Shown: positions 7,011-14,650 of the stretch, one piece after another | Numbering within the stretch: the stretch's first letter is position 1 | Layout: each line of letters opens with the position of its first letter | Assembly: GCF_030812295.1 (NCBI RefSeq) | Contig: NZ_JAUSSK010000001.1 | Coordinates: forward strand, 558,001 to 622,000 | Source: Luteibacter jiangsuensis | Lineage (GTDB): Bacteria; Pseudomonadota; Gammaproteobacteria; Xanthomonadales; Rhodanobacteraceae | Direction of reading: 5' to 3' | Length of the DNA: 64,000 nt | Translations under genes and position numbers: made by a program | Notes under the pieces: generated by a model | What the model was told of the DNA's origin: nothing | What the model saw: only the letters and a program-made list of their open reading frames with translations | Databases searched by the model: none

Positions 7011-10000
7011 TCAAGGCGCCGGTTGGGCGGGTACGCGAAGTGCGCGACTCGATAACCAGGCGTAGTACAGGATCGGAATGACCAGCAGGGTCAATACCGT
7101 GGAAACCAGGATGCCGAAAATCAGGGAAACGGCCAGCCCCTGGAATATGGGGTCGTCGATGATGAAGAACCCACCGACCATCGCCGCCAGCCCGGTCAGC
7201 ACGATGGGTTTGGCGCGCACCGAAGCCGCCTCGACCACGGCCTCCGCCAGCGGCTTGCCGCCTGCGATGGCGTGATTGATGAAGTCGATGAGCAGAATCG
7301 AGTTTCGTACGATGATGCCGGCAAGGGCGATCATGCCGATCATCGACGTGGCCGTGTACTGCGCACCCACCAGTGCATGGCCTGGCATCACCCCGATGAC
7401 CGTCAAGGGGATCGGGGCCATGATGATCAGGGGCACGACATAGCTCTTGAACTGGCCGACGACCAGGAGATAGATAAGCGTGAGGCCAACGGAATAGGCC
7501 AGGCCCATGTCACGGAACGTTTCGTACGTGATCTGCCATTCGCCGTCCCATTTCACGGTTATTCCCGATGTATCTTTCGGCTGCGAGATGAATTGCTGGC
7601 CGACGGCCTCCCCTGCCACTCGATGCTGCTTGAGGGTGTTCACCAGGGAGAACATGCCGTACAACGGACTGTCCATCGCGCCCGCGTCGTCGCCCACCAC
7701 GTAAGCGTAAGGTAGTAAATCCTTGTGGTAGCGCGCGTTTTCCCAAGGCGCCTCGATAACGTCGACCACTTCGGAAAGCGGTATCAGCGCACCGCCCTGG
7801 GCACGCACGCGCAGCGCGAGCAACTGCTCCATGGAGGCCTGGTCGCCTGGTGGCAAACGCAAGCGTACGGGGACGGCATACTTGGCGTGACCGTCCATGA
7901 CGAACGTGGCGTCGTCTCCGGATAGTGCGGTTCGAACGGCCTGTGCGACGACAGCCTGCGTCACCCCCAGTTTGGCGGCACGGTCGCGATCGACCACGAC
8001 GACCTCCCGCGGCGCATCGGCCTCCACGCTGGAATCGATATCCACGATGTCGCTATTGGCATGAAACAGCCCTTCCAGGCCCTTGGCTACCCGGCTCACG
8101 ACCTCTTCATCGGGGCCATATACCTCGGCGACGATGGGGGCCAACACCGGAGGACCGGGCGGTACCTCCACGACCTTCACCGATGCCCCGTAGCGCGCGC
8201 CGATCTTCGCCAGTTCCGGCCGGATGGCCAGGACGATGGCGTGGCTCTGGCGATGGCGGTCCGCCTTGTCCACCAGGTTCACCTGCAAGTCGCCCACGAC
8301 CGCACCATGGCGCAAGTAGTACTGGCGGACGAGGCCGTTGAACGTGATGGGGGCCGAAATCCCCGCGTATCCTTGCCAGTTCTTCACCTCGGGAACCTTC
8401 GCTATCGCCCGCGCCAATTCGCCCAGCAGGCGGTTGGTCCGTTCGACGGTGCTGCCCTCGGGCATGTCGAGCACGACCTGGAATTCCGACTTGTTGTCGA
8501 AAGGCAACATCTTCAGGACCACGGCGTTCACGGCGACGAATCCCACGGCCACCAACACGAGCAGCGCCATGGAGCCAAACAGCCATGTCCGGTGGCGACG
8601 CGAAGCGTGGCCCTGGATGAAAGGAGACATCAGCCAGCTGAAGATGCGGTGCAGCCGCCCCGACGCCGGCATCGTATGGCCCGGCCGCCCGGGGTCTTCG
8701 GCGCCATGGCGAAGCAAGCGCAGTGACAACCATGGCGTGAGGACGAGCGCCACCACCAGCGACAGGAGCATGCCGGCCGAGGCGTTGATCGGGATCGGAC
8801 GCATGTATGGCCCCATGAGTCCCGATACGAAAGCCATGGGCAGGAGCGCGGCGATCACGGTGAACGTGGCGAGAATGGTCGGTCCACCCACTTCGCTGAC
8901 CGCTGCCGGGATCGCCTCTCGCAAGGTCTGTCCACCCAGGGTCATGTGGCGATGGATGTTCTCCACGACCACGATGGCATCGTCCACCAGGATGCCGATG
9001 CAGAAGATCAATGCAAACAGCGAGACGCGATTGATGGTGAAACCCATCGCCCATGACGCGAACAGGGTGAGCATCAAGGTGATGATGACCGCCGTACCCA
9101 CCACGAGGGCCTCGCGCCAGCCGAGCGCCAGCCATACCAGCACCACCACCGAAAACGTGGCGAAGATCAATTTGTGGATCAGCTTGTCGGCCTTGTCGGT
9201 GGCGGTCTGCCCGTAGTCGCGGGTAACGGTCACGTGGACATCGCCAGGAATCAGTACGTTTCGCAAGCGCTCGAGACGCGTCGCTACCTCCGAGGTGATG
9301 TCGGCGGCGTTGGCGCCGGGCTTCTTGGCGATGGCGAGCGTTACGGCCGGTGCCGAGCCGGTCGCTGGCCCGGGCTTGCCTGCGGGCGCACCGAACCAGG
9401 CATAAGTAGCCGGCACATCGCTGCCTTGGTGGATACGCGCCACATCGGACAGAAATACGGGTTGGCCGTCCTTCAAGCCGATGACCAGCCGTGAAACCTC
9501 CCCCGAATCGACCAGGAAGGTTCCGGCGGTGACGGGGGTATCCCGATCGTGCGCGATCCGTTCGCCGGCCTGCATGACGACGTTGGACATCTTCAACGCA
9601 CCCGACAAGTCACCCAGCGCCATGCCGTAGGAGGCAAGCTTTGCCGCGTCCAGTTCCACCACGACGGCCCTGTCCGGCGCACCGATGGTGTAGACATCGC
9701 GAGTTCCCGGCACACGCTTCAGCTCGGTTTCCAGGGCATGCGCCACCTCCGCGAGGCGGGTGGGATCCTCGCCTGCCCGATCGCTCCATAGCGTGAGCGC
9801 CATCACCGGAACGTCGTCGATTCCCATCGGCCGGATCAGTGGCGGACCCACGCCCAGGTTGGCCGGCACGAAATCCTGATTCTGGAAGACCTGGTTGTAC
9901 AGTCGAACAATGGCTGTCTGGCGCGGCACACCCACCTGGAATTCCACGGTGATGATGGCCATGCCTGGCCGGCTCACCGAATACACGTGCTTGATGCCCT

Positions 10001-10247
10001 CGATCTCCGAGAGCTTCTGTTCCAGCGGAAACGCGACCAGGTTCTCGACGTCGCGAACGTCCGCGCCGGGAAAAGGCACCATGACGTTGGCCATGGTCAC
10101 GTCGATCTGGGGCTCCTCCTCCCTGGGTGTGATGAGCATCGCCGCCAGGCCGAGCAGAAACGCCGCCAGCGCCAGGACGGGTGTCAACGGCGACATCTGG
10201 AAGGCCCGGGCGATACGGCCGGAGAGACCCAACTTCGGATCGTTCAT
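7011..10247 (-). CDS. RND efflux permease
   Basis: 1078 residues, the usual size of an inner-membrane RND pump, with the paired large periplasmic loops and 12-helix plan of that family. The proton-relay Asp pair is visible in TM4 as GILVDDAIVVVENIHRH. The C-terminal half repeats the pattern with IALAGIIVRNSILLIDFINHA. It exports substrates by proton antiport with a membrane-fusion protein and an outer-membrane channel. It overlaps the upstream membrane-fusion gene by ATGA and is the last gene of the sulfide-locus operon. No outer-membrane channel gene is present here, so a distant TolC is likely used. Substrate unknown. Confidence 0.93.
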   Translation of the reverse strand: MNDPKLGLSGRIARAFQMSPLTPVLALAAFLLGLAAMLITPREEEPQIDVTMANVMVPFPGADVRDVENLVAFPLEQKLSEIEGIKHVYSVSRPGMAIITVEFQVGVPRQTAIVRLYNQVFQNQDFVPANLGVGPPLIRPMGIDDVPVMALTLWSDRAGEDPTRLAEVAHALETELKRVPGTRDVYTIGAPDRAVVVELDAAKLASYGMALGDLSGALKMSNVVMQAGERIAHDRDTPVTAGTFLVDSGEVSRLVIGLKDGQPVFLSDVARIHQGSDVPATYAWFGAPAGKPGPATGSAPAVTLAIAKKPGANAADITSEVATRLERLRNVLIPGDVHVTVTRDYGQTATDKADKLIHKLIFATFSVVVLVWLALGWREALVVGTAVIITLMLTLFASWAMGFTINRVSLFALIFCIGILVDDAIVVVENIHRHMTLGGQTLREAIPAAVSEVGGPTILATFTVIAALLPMAFVSGLMGPYMRPIPINASAGMLLSLVVALVLTPWLSLRLLRHGAEDPGRPGHTMPASGRLHRIFSWLMSPFIQGHASRRHRTWLFGSMALLVLVAVGFVAVNAVVLKMLPFDNKSEFQVVLDMPEGSTVERTNRLLGELARAIAKVPEVKNWQGYAGISAPITFNGLVRQYYLRHGAVVGDLQVNLVDKADRHRQSHAIVLAIRPELAKIGARYGASVKVVEVPPGPPVLAPIVAEVYGPDEEVVSRVAKGLEGLFHANSDIVDIDSSVEADAPREVVVVDRDRAAKLGVTQAVVAQAVRTALSGDDATFVMDGHAKYAVPVRLRLPPGDQASMEQLLALRVRAQGGALIPLSEVVDVIEAPWENARYHKDLLPYAYVVGDDAGAMDSPLYGMFSLVNTLKQHRVAGEAVGQQFISQPKDTSGITVKWDGEWQITYETFRDMGLAYSVGLTLIYLLVVGQFKSYVVPLIIMAPIPLTVIGVMPGHALVGAQYTATSMIGMIALAGIIVRNSILLIDFINHAIAGGKPLAEAVVEAASVRAKPIVLTGLAAMVGGFFIIDDPIFQGLAVSLIFGILVSTVLTLLVIPILYYAWLSSRALRVPAQPAP

Positions 10248-11332
10248 TTGCCGCTGCCCTGGCGACGATCGATCAACCAGCGCGCCGCCGCCGATGGGTC
10301 CAGGACAATCCGTTCGCCGCCATCCACCCCGGAAAGCAGTTCGACCCGATCGCCATACCGCTCGCCCACCCTCACCTGGCGCAAGGACACGCTGGCGCCA
10401 CTGATCACATACACCCCCTGGAGCTCGCCGTGGCGAACGAGCGCGCCGGCCGGGACCATCAGGCGACGGGTCTGGCCGGTGGCAAAAGCCACCTTCACCG
10501 TCATGCCCGGATACAGCCCCGTGTTTTCGCCAGGCAGTTCGGCACGAACCGTGAATGAATGCGTACCTGGGTCCGCATAGGGAAGAACGACGACCCTGCT
10601 CGCCGCCACGCGGCGCGGCGGTTCGCCGTCCAGGAGGATATCCGCGGCGTGGTAAGTGCGGATCGCGCCGACTGAACTCTGCGGCACCTGCACGGTGACG
10701 CGCAGGTCCTTGAGCGATGCGAGTGCGATGAGTTGTTGTGGCGCGGGCGGACCTGCCTGCACCGATTCACCCACCTGCACGAAGCGACGCGTGATAACGC
10801 CCGCATAGGGTGCCCGCACCACGGTGTAGTCCTCTTGCATGCCGACCTGGCGGGACGTCGCCTCGGCCGCCGCCAGGGCCGCTTGCGCACTGTCGCGCTG
10901 GGCGAGCGCCTGGTCCCGTTCCGCCCTGGCGACAACGCCCTTCGCCGCGAGAGCGGCGATGCGGTCGTAATTGACCTTCGCGTTCACATAGGCCGCGCGG
11001 GTCGATGCGATCTGGGCCTTCGCGGCTCGCGACGCGGACGTCTGCTCGACACGGCTGAAACGCACGAGCACATCCCCCTCGGAAACGACGTCGTTGACGT
11101 CATAGGGAAGCTCGACGACACGGGCGGTGGTCTGGGCGGAGAGGATCGCCGAGTTCACGGCTTCGACCGTTCCATCCCAGACTTGCTGCCGCGCCCCTGT
11201 CTCCGCACTCACCACCATGGATGCCAATCGCGGTGGCTCCGGTTCACGCGGTGGCACCGCGGGCTGCCCACACGCCGTGACGACCATGGCCAGCAACAGC
11301 GGCAACGTCGACCTGCTCTTGAAACGATCCAT
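10244..11332 (-). CDS. RND membrane-fusion (periplasmic adaptor) lipoprotein
   Basis: A 362-residue HlyD/AcrA-type adaptor. The N-terminus is a lipoprotein signal with lipobox VTAC at about residues 18-21. Next come a barrel-sandwich half (VVELPYDVNDVVSEGDVLVRF), a coiled-coil hairpin rich in Ala/Gln (about residues 95-160), and the second half-lipoyl motif VVRAPYAGVITRRFV. The start at 11332 was chosen because it begins this signal peptide; the frame extends upstream without one. It links the RND permease to an outer-membrane channel. Its stop overlaps the permease start. Confidence 0.9.
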   Translation of the reverse strand: MDRFKSRSTLPLLLAMVVTACGQPAVPPREPEPPRLASMVVSAETGARQQVWDGTVEAVNSAILSAQTTARVVELPYDVNDVVSEGDVLVRFSRVEQTSASRAAKAQIASTRAAYVNAKVNYDRIAALAAKGVVARAERDQALAQRDSAQAALAAAEATSRQVGMQEDYTVVRAPYAGVITRRFVQVGESVQAGPPAPQQLIALASLKDLRVTVQVPQSSVGAIRTYHAADILLDGEPPRRVAASRVVVLPYADPGTHSFTVRAELPGENTGLYPGMTVKVAFATGQTRRLMVPAGALVRHGELQGVYVISGASVSLRQVRVGERYGDRVELLSGVDGGERIVLDPSAAARWLIDRRQGSGK

Positions 11333-11354
11333 CGTCAATACCCGGGGCAATCGA

Positions 11355-11570
11355 TCATGCGGCTCGACCGGGGAAAGCGCTGCCGGGGCGCACGCCCAGT
11401 CGCGCCAAGATCCTGGCCAGCGGGCAAAAGCCGGAGAACGACGCCTGCAGCAGATTCGCCCCGACGAACAAGGCAAGCAGCAGCCACCACGGCGACACCA
11501 GGTACGTCAGGGCGACGGAAAGCAACACCATCGCGCCGGCGAAAGCCAGGACGATGCGATCGATGTTCAT
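11355..11570 (-). CDS. YgaP-like small membrane protein (DUF2892)
   Basis: 71 residues with two hydrophobic helices ([20 protein letters not shown] and [18 protein letters not shown]) and the hallmark [13 protein letters not shown] at the C-terminus. This matches the membrane part of YgaP-family proteins, which in other bacteria carry a rhodanese domain or sit next to one. AGAGG lies 8 bases before the ATG at 11570. It lies between the sulfide:quinone oxidoreductase and the RND adaptor and is presumably co-transcribed with them. A role in handling persulfide at the membrane is an inference from family and context. Confidence 0.83.
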   Translation of the reverse strand: MNIDRIVLAFAGAMVLLSVALTYLVSPWWLLLALFVGANLLQASFSGFCPLARILARLGVRPGSAFPGRAA

Positions 11571-11597
11571 GGCAAGCACCTCTTATCGATGAAAGAA

Positions 11598-12887
11598 TCA
11601 CTTTGCCGACCGCTCGCCCTTGAGCGGTCGGATACCCAGCAGCTTCAGGACGTAGGTCTCGATGACGGGATGGGTGTTTCCCGTCCGGACCTTGCTGAGG
11701 AAATACTTTTCGAAGGCGGCCTTGGCGAGGCGAACCCATTTGCCTTCCTTGATCCACACGACGTTTCTCGGAGGCATCTGAGGCAGGGCCACGAATGCCA
11801 CGCCCGTATCTCCCATGTCGGCCAGGCAGACGGCATTCCATGTCGCCTCCGCTTCCGCGGGCCGGCCATCGATGGCCGACTTGATGTTCTCGACGATGGC
11901 GCCGACCATCGACTCGATCATGAATCCTGTTTTTGGAGCGCCCGTGGGCACCGGCGTAACCTCCACGGGCGGAATCGCGACGCAAACGCCCGCGGCGAAT
12001 ATCTGCGGGAACGTGGGGTTGCGCTGATGCTTGTCGATGACGACGAAGCCTCGCGGATTGGTCAAGCCTTCCACTCCGCGCAACGCAGGCACGCCCGTGA
12101 AGGCGGGAATGAACATGGCGTAGGAGTGCGGCAATTCGTGGCTTCGGTGAACATGACCCGCGTCGTCCAGCTGATCGACCCTGATCATGCCGGCGTCGAT
12201 GGAAGTGACTTTCGCATTGGTTATCCAGCGGATGTCCCGCTTACGTAGCGCCGCCTCCAGCATGCCCTTGGAATCGCCTACCCCGCCCAGTCCCATGTGG
12301 CCAATGTAGGGTTCGGCGGTTACGAAGGTCAGGGGAACGAGGTGCCGCAGCTTGCGCCGGCGCAGGTCGGCGTCGACGATCATGGCGAACTCATAGGCCG
12401 GGCCATAGCAACTGGCTCCCTGCACGGCGCCGACGACCATGGGGCCGGGATGGCTCAGGAACGCCTCATAGGCCTCCCAGGCATGCTCCGCATGCGGCCC
12501 GGTACAGATGGATTGGGTGAACCCGCCATCGGGCCCGAGACCCGTCACTTCATCGAATGCAAGGCGTGGTCCCGAGGTGATGACCAGATAGTCGTAATCG
12601 ATGACTCCGCCGTCGACCAGGACCAGCCGCTTGTCGCTCGCCTGTATGGATTGCGCCGGGACCGGCGTGAACGCGATGCCGTGCTTCCCGAGCGGATCAT
12701 CCAGGGCGACCCGTATCTGCTCCGGCTTTCGCCACCCCACCGCGATCCACGGATTGGAAGGTGTGAAATTGAAGTAAGGCCCATCACCGACCACGGTAAC
12801 CCGATGATCCTTGCCCAAGGCTGCCCGGAGATCGTAAGCCGCCGCGACACCGCCCAGACCCGCACCAAGAACGACGACGTGTGCCAT
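11598..12887 (-). CDS. sqr: type I sulfide:quinone oxidoreductase-like flavoprotein
   Basis: 429 residues with an N-terminal FAD-binding Rossmann motif (VVVLGAGLGGVAAAYDL). Cys128 (SIC), Cys160 (ASC) and Cys357 (NAVC) fall at essentially the positions of the three redox cysteines of the Acidithiobacillus-type enzyme. The quinone-side signature PPVEVTPVPTGAPKTG is also present. It oxidises sulfide to sulfane sulfur and passes electrons to quinone at the inner membrane. GGAGG lies 9 bases before the ATG at 12887. It is first in a minus-strand operon with the YgaP-like protein and RND pump, and divergent from a BigR-like repressor whose likely operators fill the gap. Confidence 0.88.
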   Translation of the reverse strand: MAHVVVLGAGLGGVAAAYDLRAALGKDHRVTVVGDGPYFNFTPSNPWIAVGWRKPEQIRVALDDPLGKHGIAFTPVPAQSIQASDKRLVLVDGGVIDYDYLVITSGPRLAFDEVTGLGPDGGFTQSICTGPHAEHAWEAYEAFLSHPGPMVVGAVQGASCYGPAYEFAMIVDADLRRRKLRHLVPLTFVTAEPYIGHMGLGGVGDSKGMLEAALRKRDIRWITNAKVTSIDAGMIRVDQLDDAGHVHRSHELPHSYAMFIPAFTGVPALRGVEGLTNPRGFVVIDKHQRNPTFPQIFAAGVCVAIPPVEVTPVPTGAPKTGFMIESMVGAIVENIKSAIDGRPAEAEATWNAVCLADMGDTGVAFVALPQMPPRNVVWIKEGKWVRLAKAAFEKYFLSKVRTGNTHPVIETYVLKLLGIRPLKGERSAK

Positions 12888-12967
12888 GAGTTCATGCCTC
12901 CTACGGCCATGGTTGAAGCGTGGAATCCCCGGGCAGGCCACCTGGTGACGGCGATCAAGCAATAAGT

Positions 12968-13018
12968 ACATTAGTAATATCTAATGTAGATCTACCTTAA
13001 TTAGATATTTGTGCTAAT
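12968..13018 (+). promoter_or_regulatory. paired ATTAG/CTAAT inverted repeats, likely BigR/ArsR operator
   Basis: ACATTAG at 12968-12974 and CTAATGT at 12981-12987 form a perfect inverted repeat with a 6-bp spacer. A second pair, ATTAG at 13000-13004 and CTAAT at 13014-13018, follows. The stretch is very AT-rich compared with its surroundings and lies between the divergent sqr and arsR-type genes. Binding by the adjacent two-cysteine ArsR protein is the natural expectation. Confidence 0.7.
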
Positions 13019-13051
13019 GTCAAGCGTACCGATGACGCAGATGGAGCCGTC

Positions 13052-13378
13052 ATGACGCCGGCCAACAATCTGGTGGACATGCGAGAACGCGCCGAGGACG
13101 CTTCTCAATTGCTCAAGGCCCTGGGTAACGCCCAGCGCCTGCGCATGCTTTGCCTGCTGGTGGAGGGCGAGATGTCGGTAGGCGAGATCAATGAACAGTT
13201 GAGCGACCTGAGCCAGTCGGCGCTTTCGCAGCATCTGGCCAGGTTGCGCAAAGAGGGCCTGGTCACCACCCGCCGGGAGTCGCAGACCGTCAAGTACCAG
13301 TTGGCTCCCGGCCCGGCGGAACGCCTCATTGAAACGCTCCACGGCATCTACTGCGCGAAACCGGGCAAATCCCGCTAG
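13052..13378 (+). CDS. BigR/SqrR-type ArsR-family persulfide-sensing repressor
   Basis: A 108-residue winged-helix repressor. The recognition helix region is LSDLSQSALSQHLARLRKEGLV. Two cysteines are visible, one in LRMLCLLVEGEMSVGEI (alpha2-alpha3 region) and one in the C-terminal helix (GIYCAK). This is the arrangement of BigR/SqrR, which form a di- or tetrasulfide link on reaction with sulfane sulfur and release DNA. It lies divergent to sqr across a gap with paired inverted repeats, and upstream of a DUF302 gene. This makes sulfide sensing much more likely than arsenite sensing. Confidence 0.84.
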   Translation: MTPANNLVDMRERAEDASQLLKALGNAQRLRMLCLLVEGEMSVGEINEQLSDLSQSALSQHLARLRKEGLVTTRRESQTVKYQLAPGPAERLIETLHGIYCAKPGKSR

Positions 13379-13423
13379 CGTCGTCACAGCCAAGAGGTTC
13401 TTGCCACCCACCCGGAGACGACC

Positions 13424-13810
13424 ATGAGCTACTACTTTGCGAAGAAGCTCGATCTTGATTTCGAGCAAGCCATCCAGCGTGTCACCGAGGCGCTCAAGGC
13501 GGAGGGTTTCGGCATCATCTCGACCATCGATGTCCAGGACACGCTGAAGAAAAAGATCGATGTCGATTTTCGTCCGTACCGCATCCTTGGCGCGTGCAAC
13601 CCCCGGCTTGCGTACGAAGCGCTTTCCATCGAGGACAAGGTGGGCACCATGCTCCCCTGCAATGTCGTGGTGCAGGCGATGGACGATGGAACCACCGAAG
13701 TAGCCGCCATCGATCCGGTGGCATCGATGCAAGCCATCGCCAATCCCCGGCTCGAGGCCACGGCGGGCGGCGTTCGCGACAAGCTCAAGAAGGTCGTCGA
13801 TTCGCTTTGA
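13424..13810 (+). CDS. DUF302 family protein
   Basis: 128 residues. The DUF302 fold signature is clear: FEQAIQRVTEALKAEGFGIISTIDVQDTLKKKI, then YRILGACNPRLAYEAL, then TMLPCNVVVQ. There is no signal peptide. Two cysteines (GAC and LPC) are in the conserved core. DUF302 proteins recur beside sulfur-oxidation and BigR-like genes; the molecular role is not established. It lies 45 bases downstream of the repressor and is presumably co-transcribed with it. Confidence 0.84.
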   Translation: MSYYFAKKLDLDFEQAIQRVTEALKAEGFGIISTIDVQDTLKKKIDVDFRPYRILGACNPRLAYEALSIEDKVGTMLPCNVVVQAMDDGTTEVAAIDPVASMQAIANPRLEATAGGVRDKLKKVVDSL

Positions 13811-13823
13811 GCACAGGAACGCC

Positions 13824-14576
13824 ATGCTGCCGCTGACGCCCCTCGATCCTGCGCTTTCCGCCTCCATGGCCCAGGCCACCGCCTGCGCCGGCGAGCACTT
13901 CACCCTGCCCCTGCCCTCGGGCGGCTTGGGGCACGGCGTCTTGCTGCGCTTCGATGCGGCCCTCTTCCACGCCGGTCTTTTCGCGGCGAACGGCATCGCC
14001 ATGCCCGACTCGGTCGCGCGTAGCGTCGTCAAACGGCAAGCGGATTTTTTCCACGGCCGGCTGGCGGCCAAGCTCGCCTTGCGAACCATGGGTATCGAAG
14101 ACGACGCCTCCATCGGGATCGGTGACCAGCGTGAACCGCTGTGGCCGTCCGCCATCGCCGGCAGCATCTCGCATACGCACGGCATGGCGGGTGCCGTGGT
14201 CGCGCCTTCGGGTGCGATACGAGGCATCGGCCTGGACATCGAACACGTCGTCACCACCGACGCCGAGGCCGCGTTGCGAGGCCCGGTCGTCGACGCGGGC
14301 GAACAGGCCGTGCTCGACACGTTGTTCGCAGACGACCCCTTGCTTGGCCTGACGATCGCTTTCTCGGCCAAGGAATCCTTGTACAAGGCGCTATTCCCGC
14401 AGGTGGGCCGCTTCTTCGACTTCGATGCCGCCGTCGTCCAATACGTGGACACCGCCGCGCGTACCGTCCGGCTCGTGCTGAAGTCCACGCTCGCCCCGGG
14501 ACTGCGGGGCGGCACCTGCCTCCAGGTTCGCTACGACGTCATCTTCCCGCGCCTTGTCATGACGCATTTCGCTTGA
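13824..14576 (+). CDS. 4'-phosphopantetheinyl transferase (EntD/Sfp type)
   Basis: 250 residues with the core motifs of the EntD-like branch: RQADFFHGRLAAKLAL, PLWPSAIAGSISHTHGMAGAVV, the metal-binding GIGLDIE (about residues 134-140) and FSAKESLYKALFP (about 181-193). It moves phosphopantetheine from CoA to a Ser on acyl or peptidyl carrier proteins. No carrier protein, NRPS or PKS gene is seen in the window. The nearest adenylating enzyme is the ligase at 1.9-3.4 kb. It begins 13 bases after the DUF302 stop and may share its transcript, an unexpected pairing with a sulfide regulator. Confidence 0.88.
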   Translation: MLPLTPLDPALSASMAQATACAGEHFTLPLPSGGLGHGVLLRFDAALFHAGLFAANGIAMPDSVARSVVKRQADFFHGRLAAKLALRTMGIEDDASIGIGDQREPLWPSAIAGSISHTHGMAGAVVAPSGAIRGIGLDIEHVVTTDAEAALRGPVVDAGEQAVLDTLFADDPLLGLTIAFSAKESLYKALFPQVGRFFDFDAAVVQYVDTAARTVRLVLKSTLAPGLRGGTCLQVRYDVIFPRLVMTHFA

Positions 14577-14650
14577 CCTGGTTATCAATTTCGAAGGGAT
14601 GGCTCTGCGACACTTCGGTCAGGGGGTAACCATGAGGAGCGCTTCTGACC

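Noticed and set aside
13052-13378. Arsenite-sensing ArsR for the first ArsR gene
   Set aside because: No CxC or CC metal site; the two spaced Cys and the sqr neighbourhood fit a sulfane-sulfur sensor. The arsenite-type ArsR is the one at 24379-24732.
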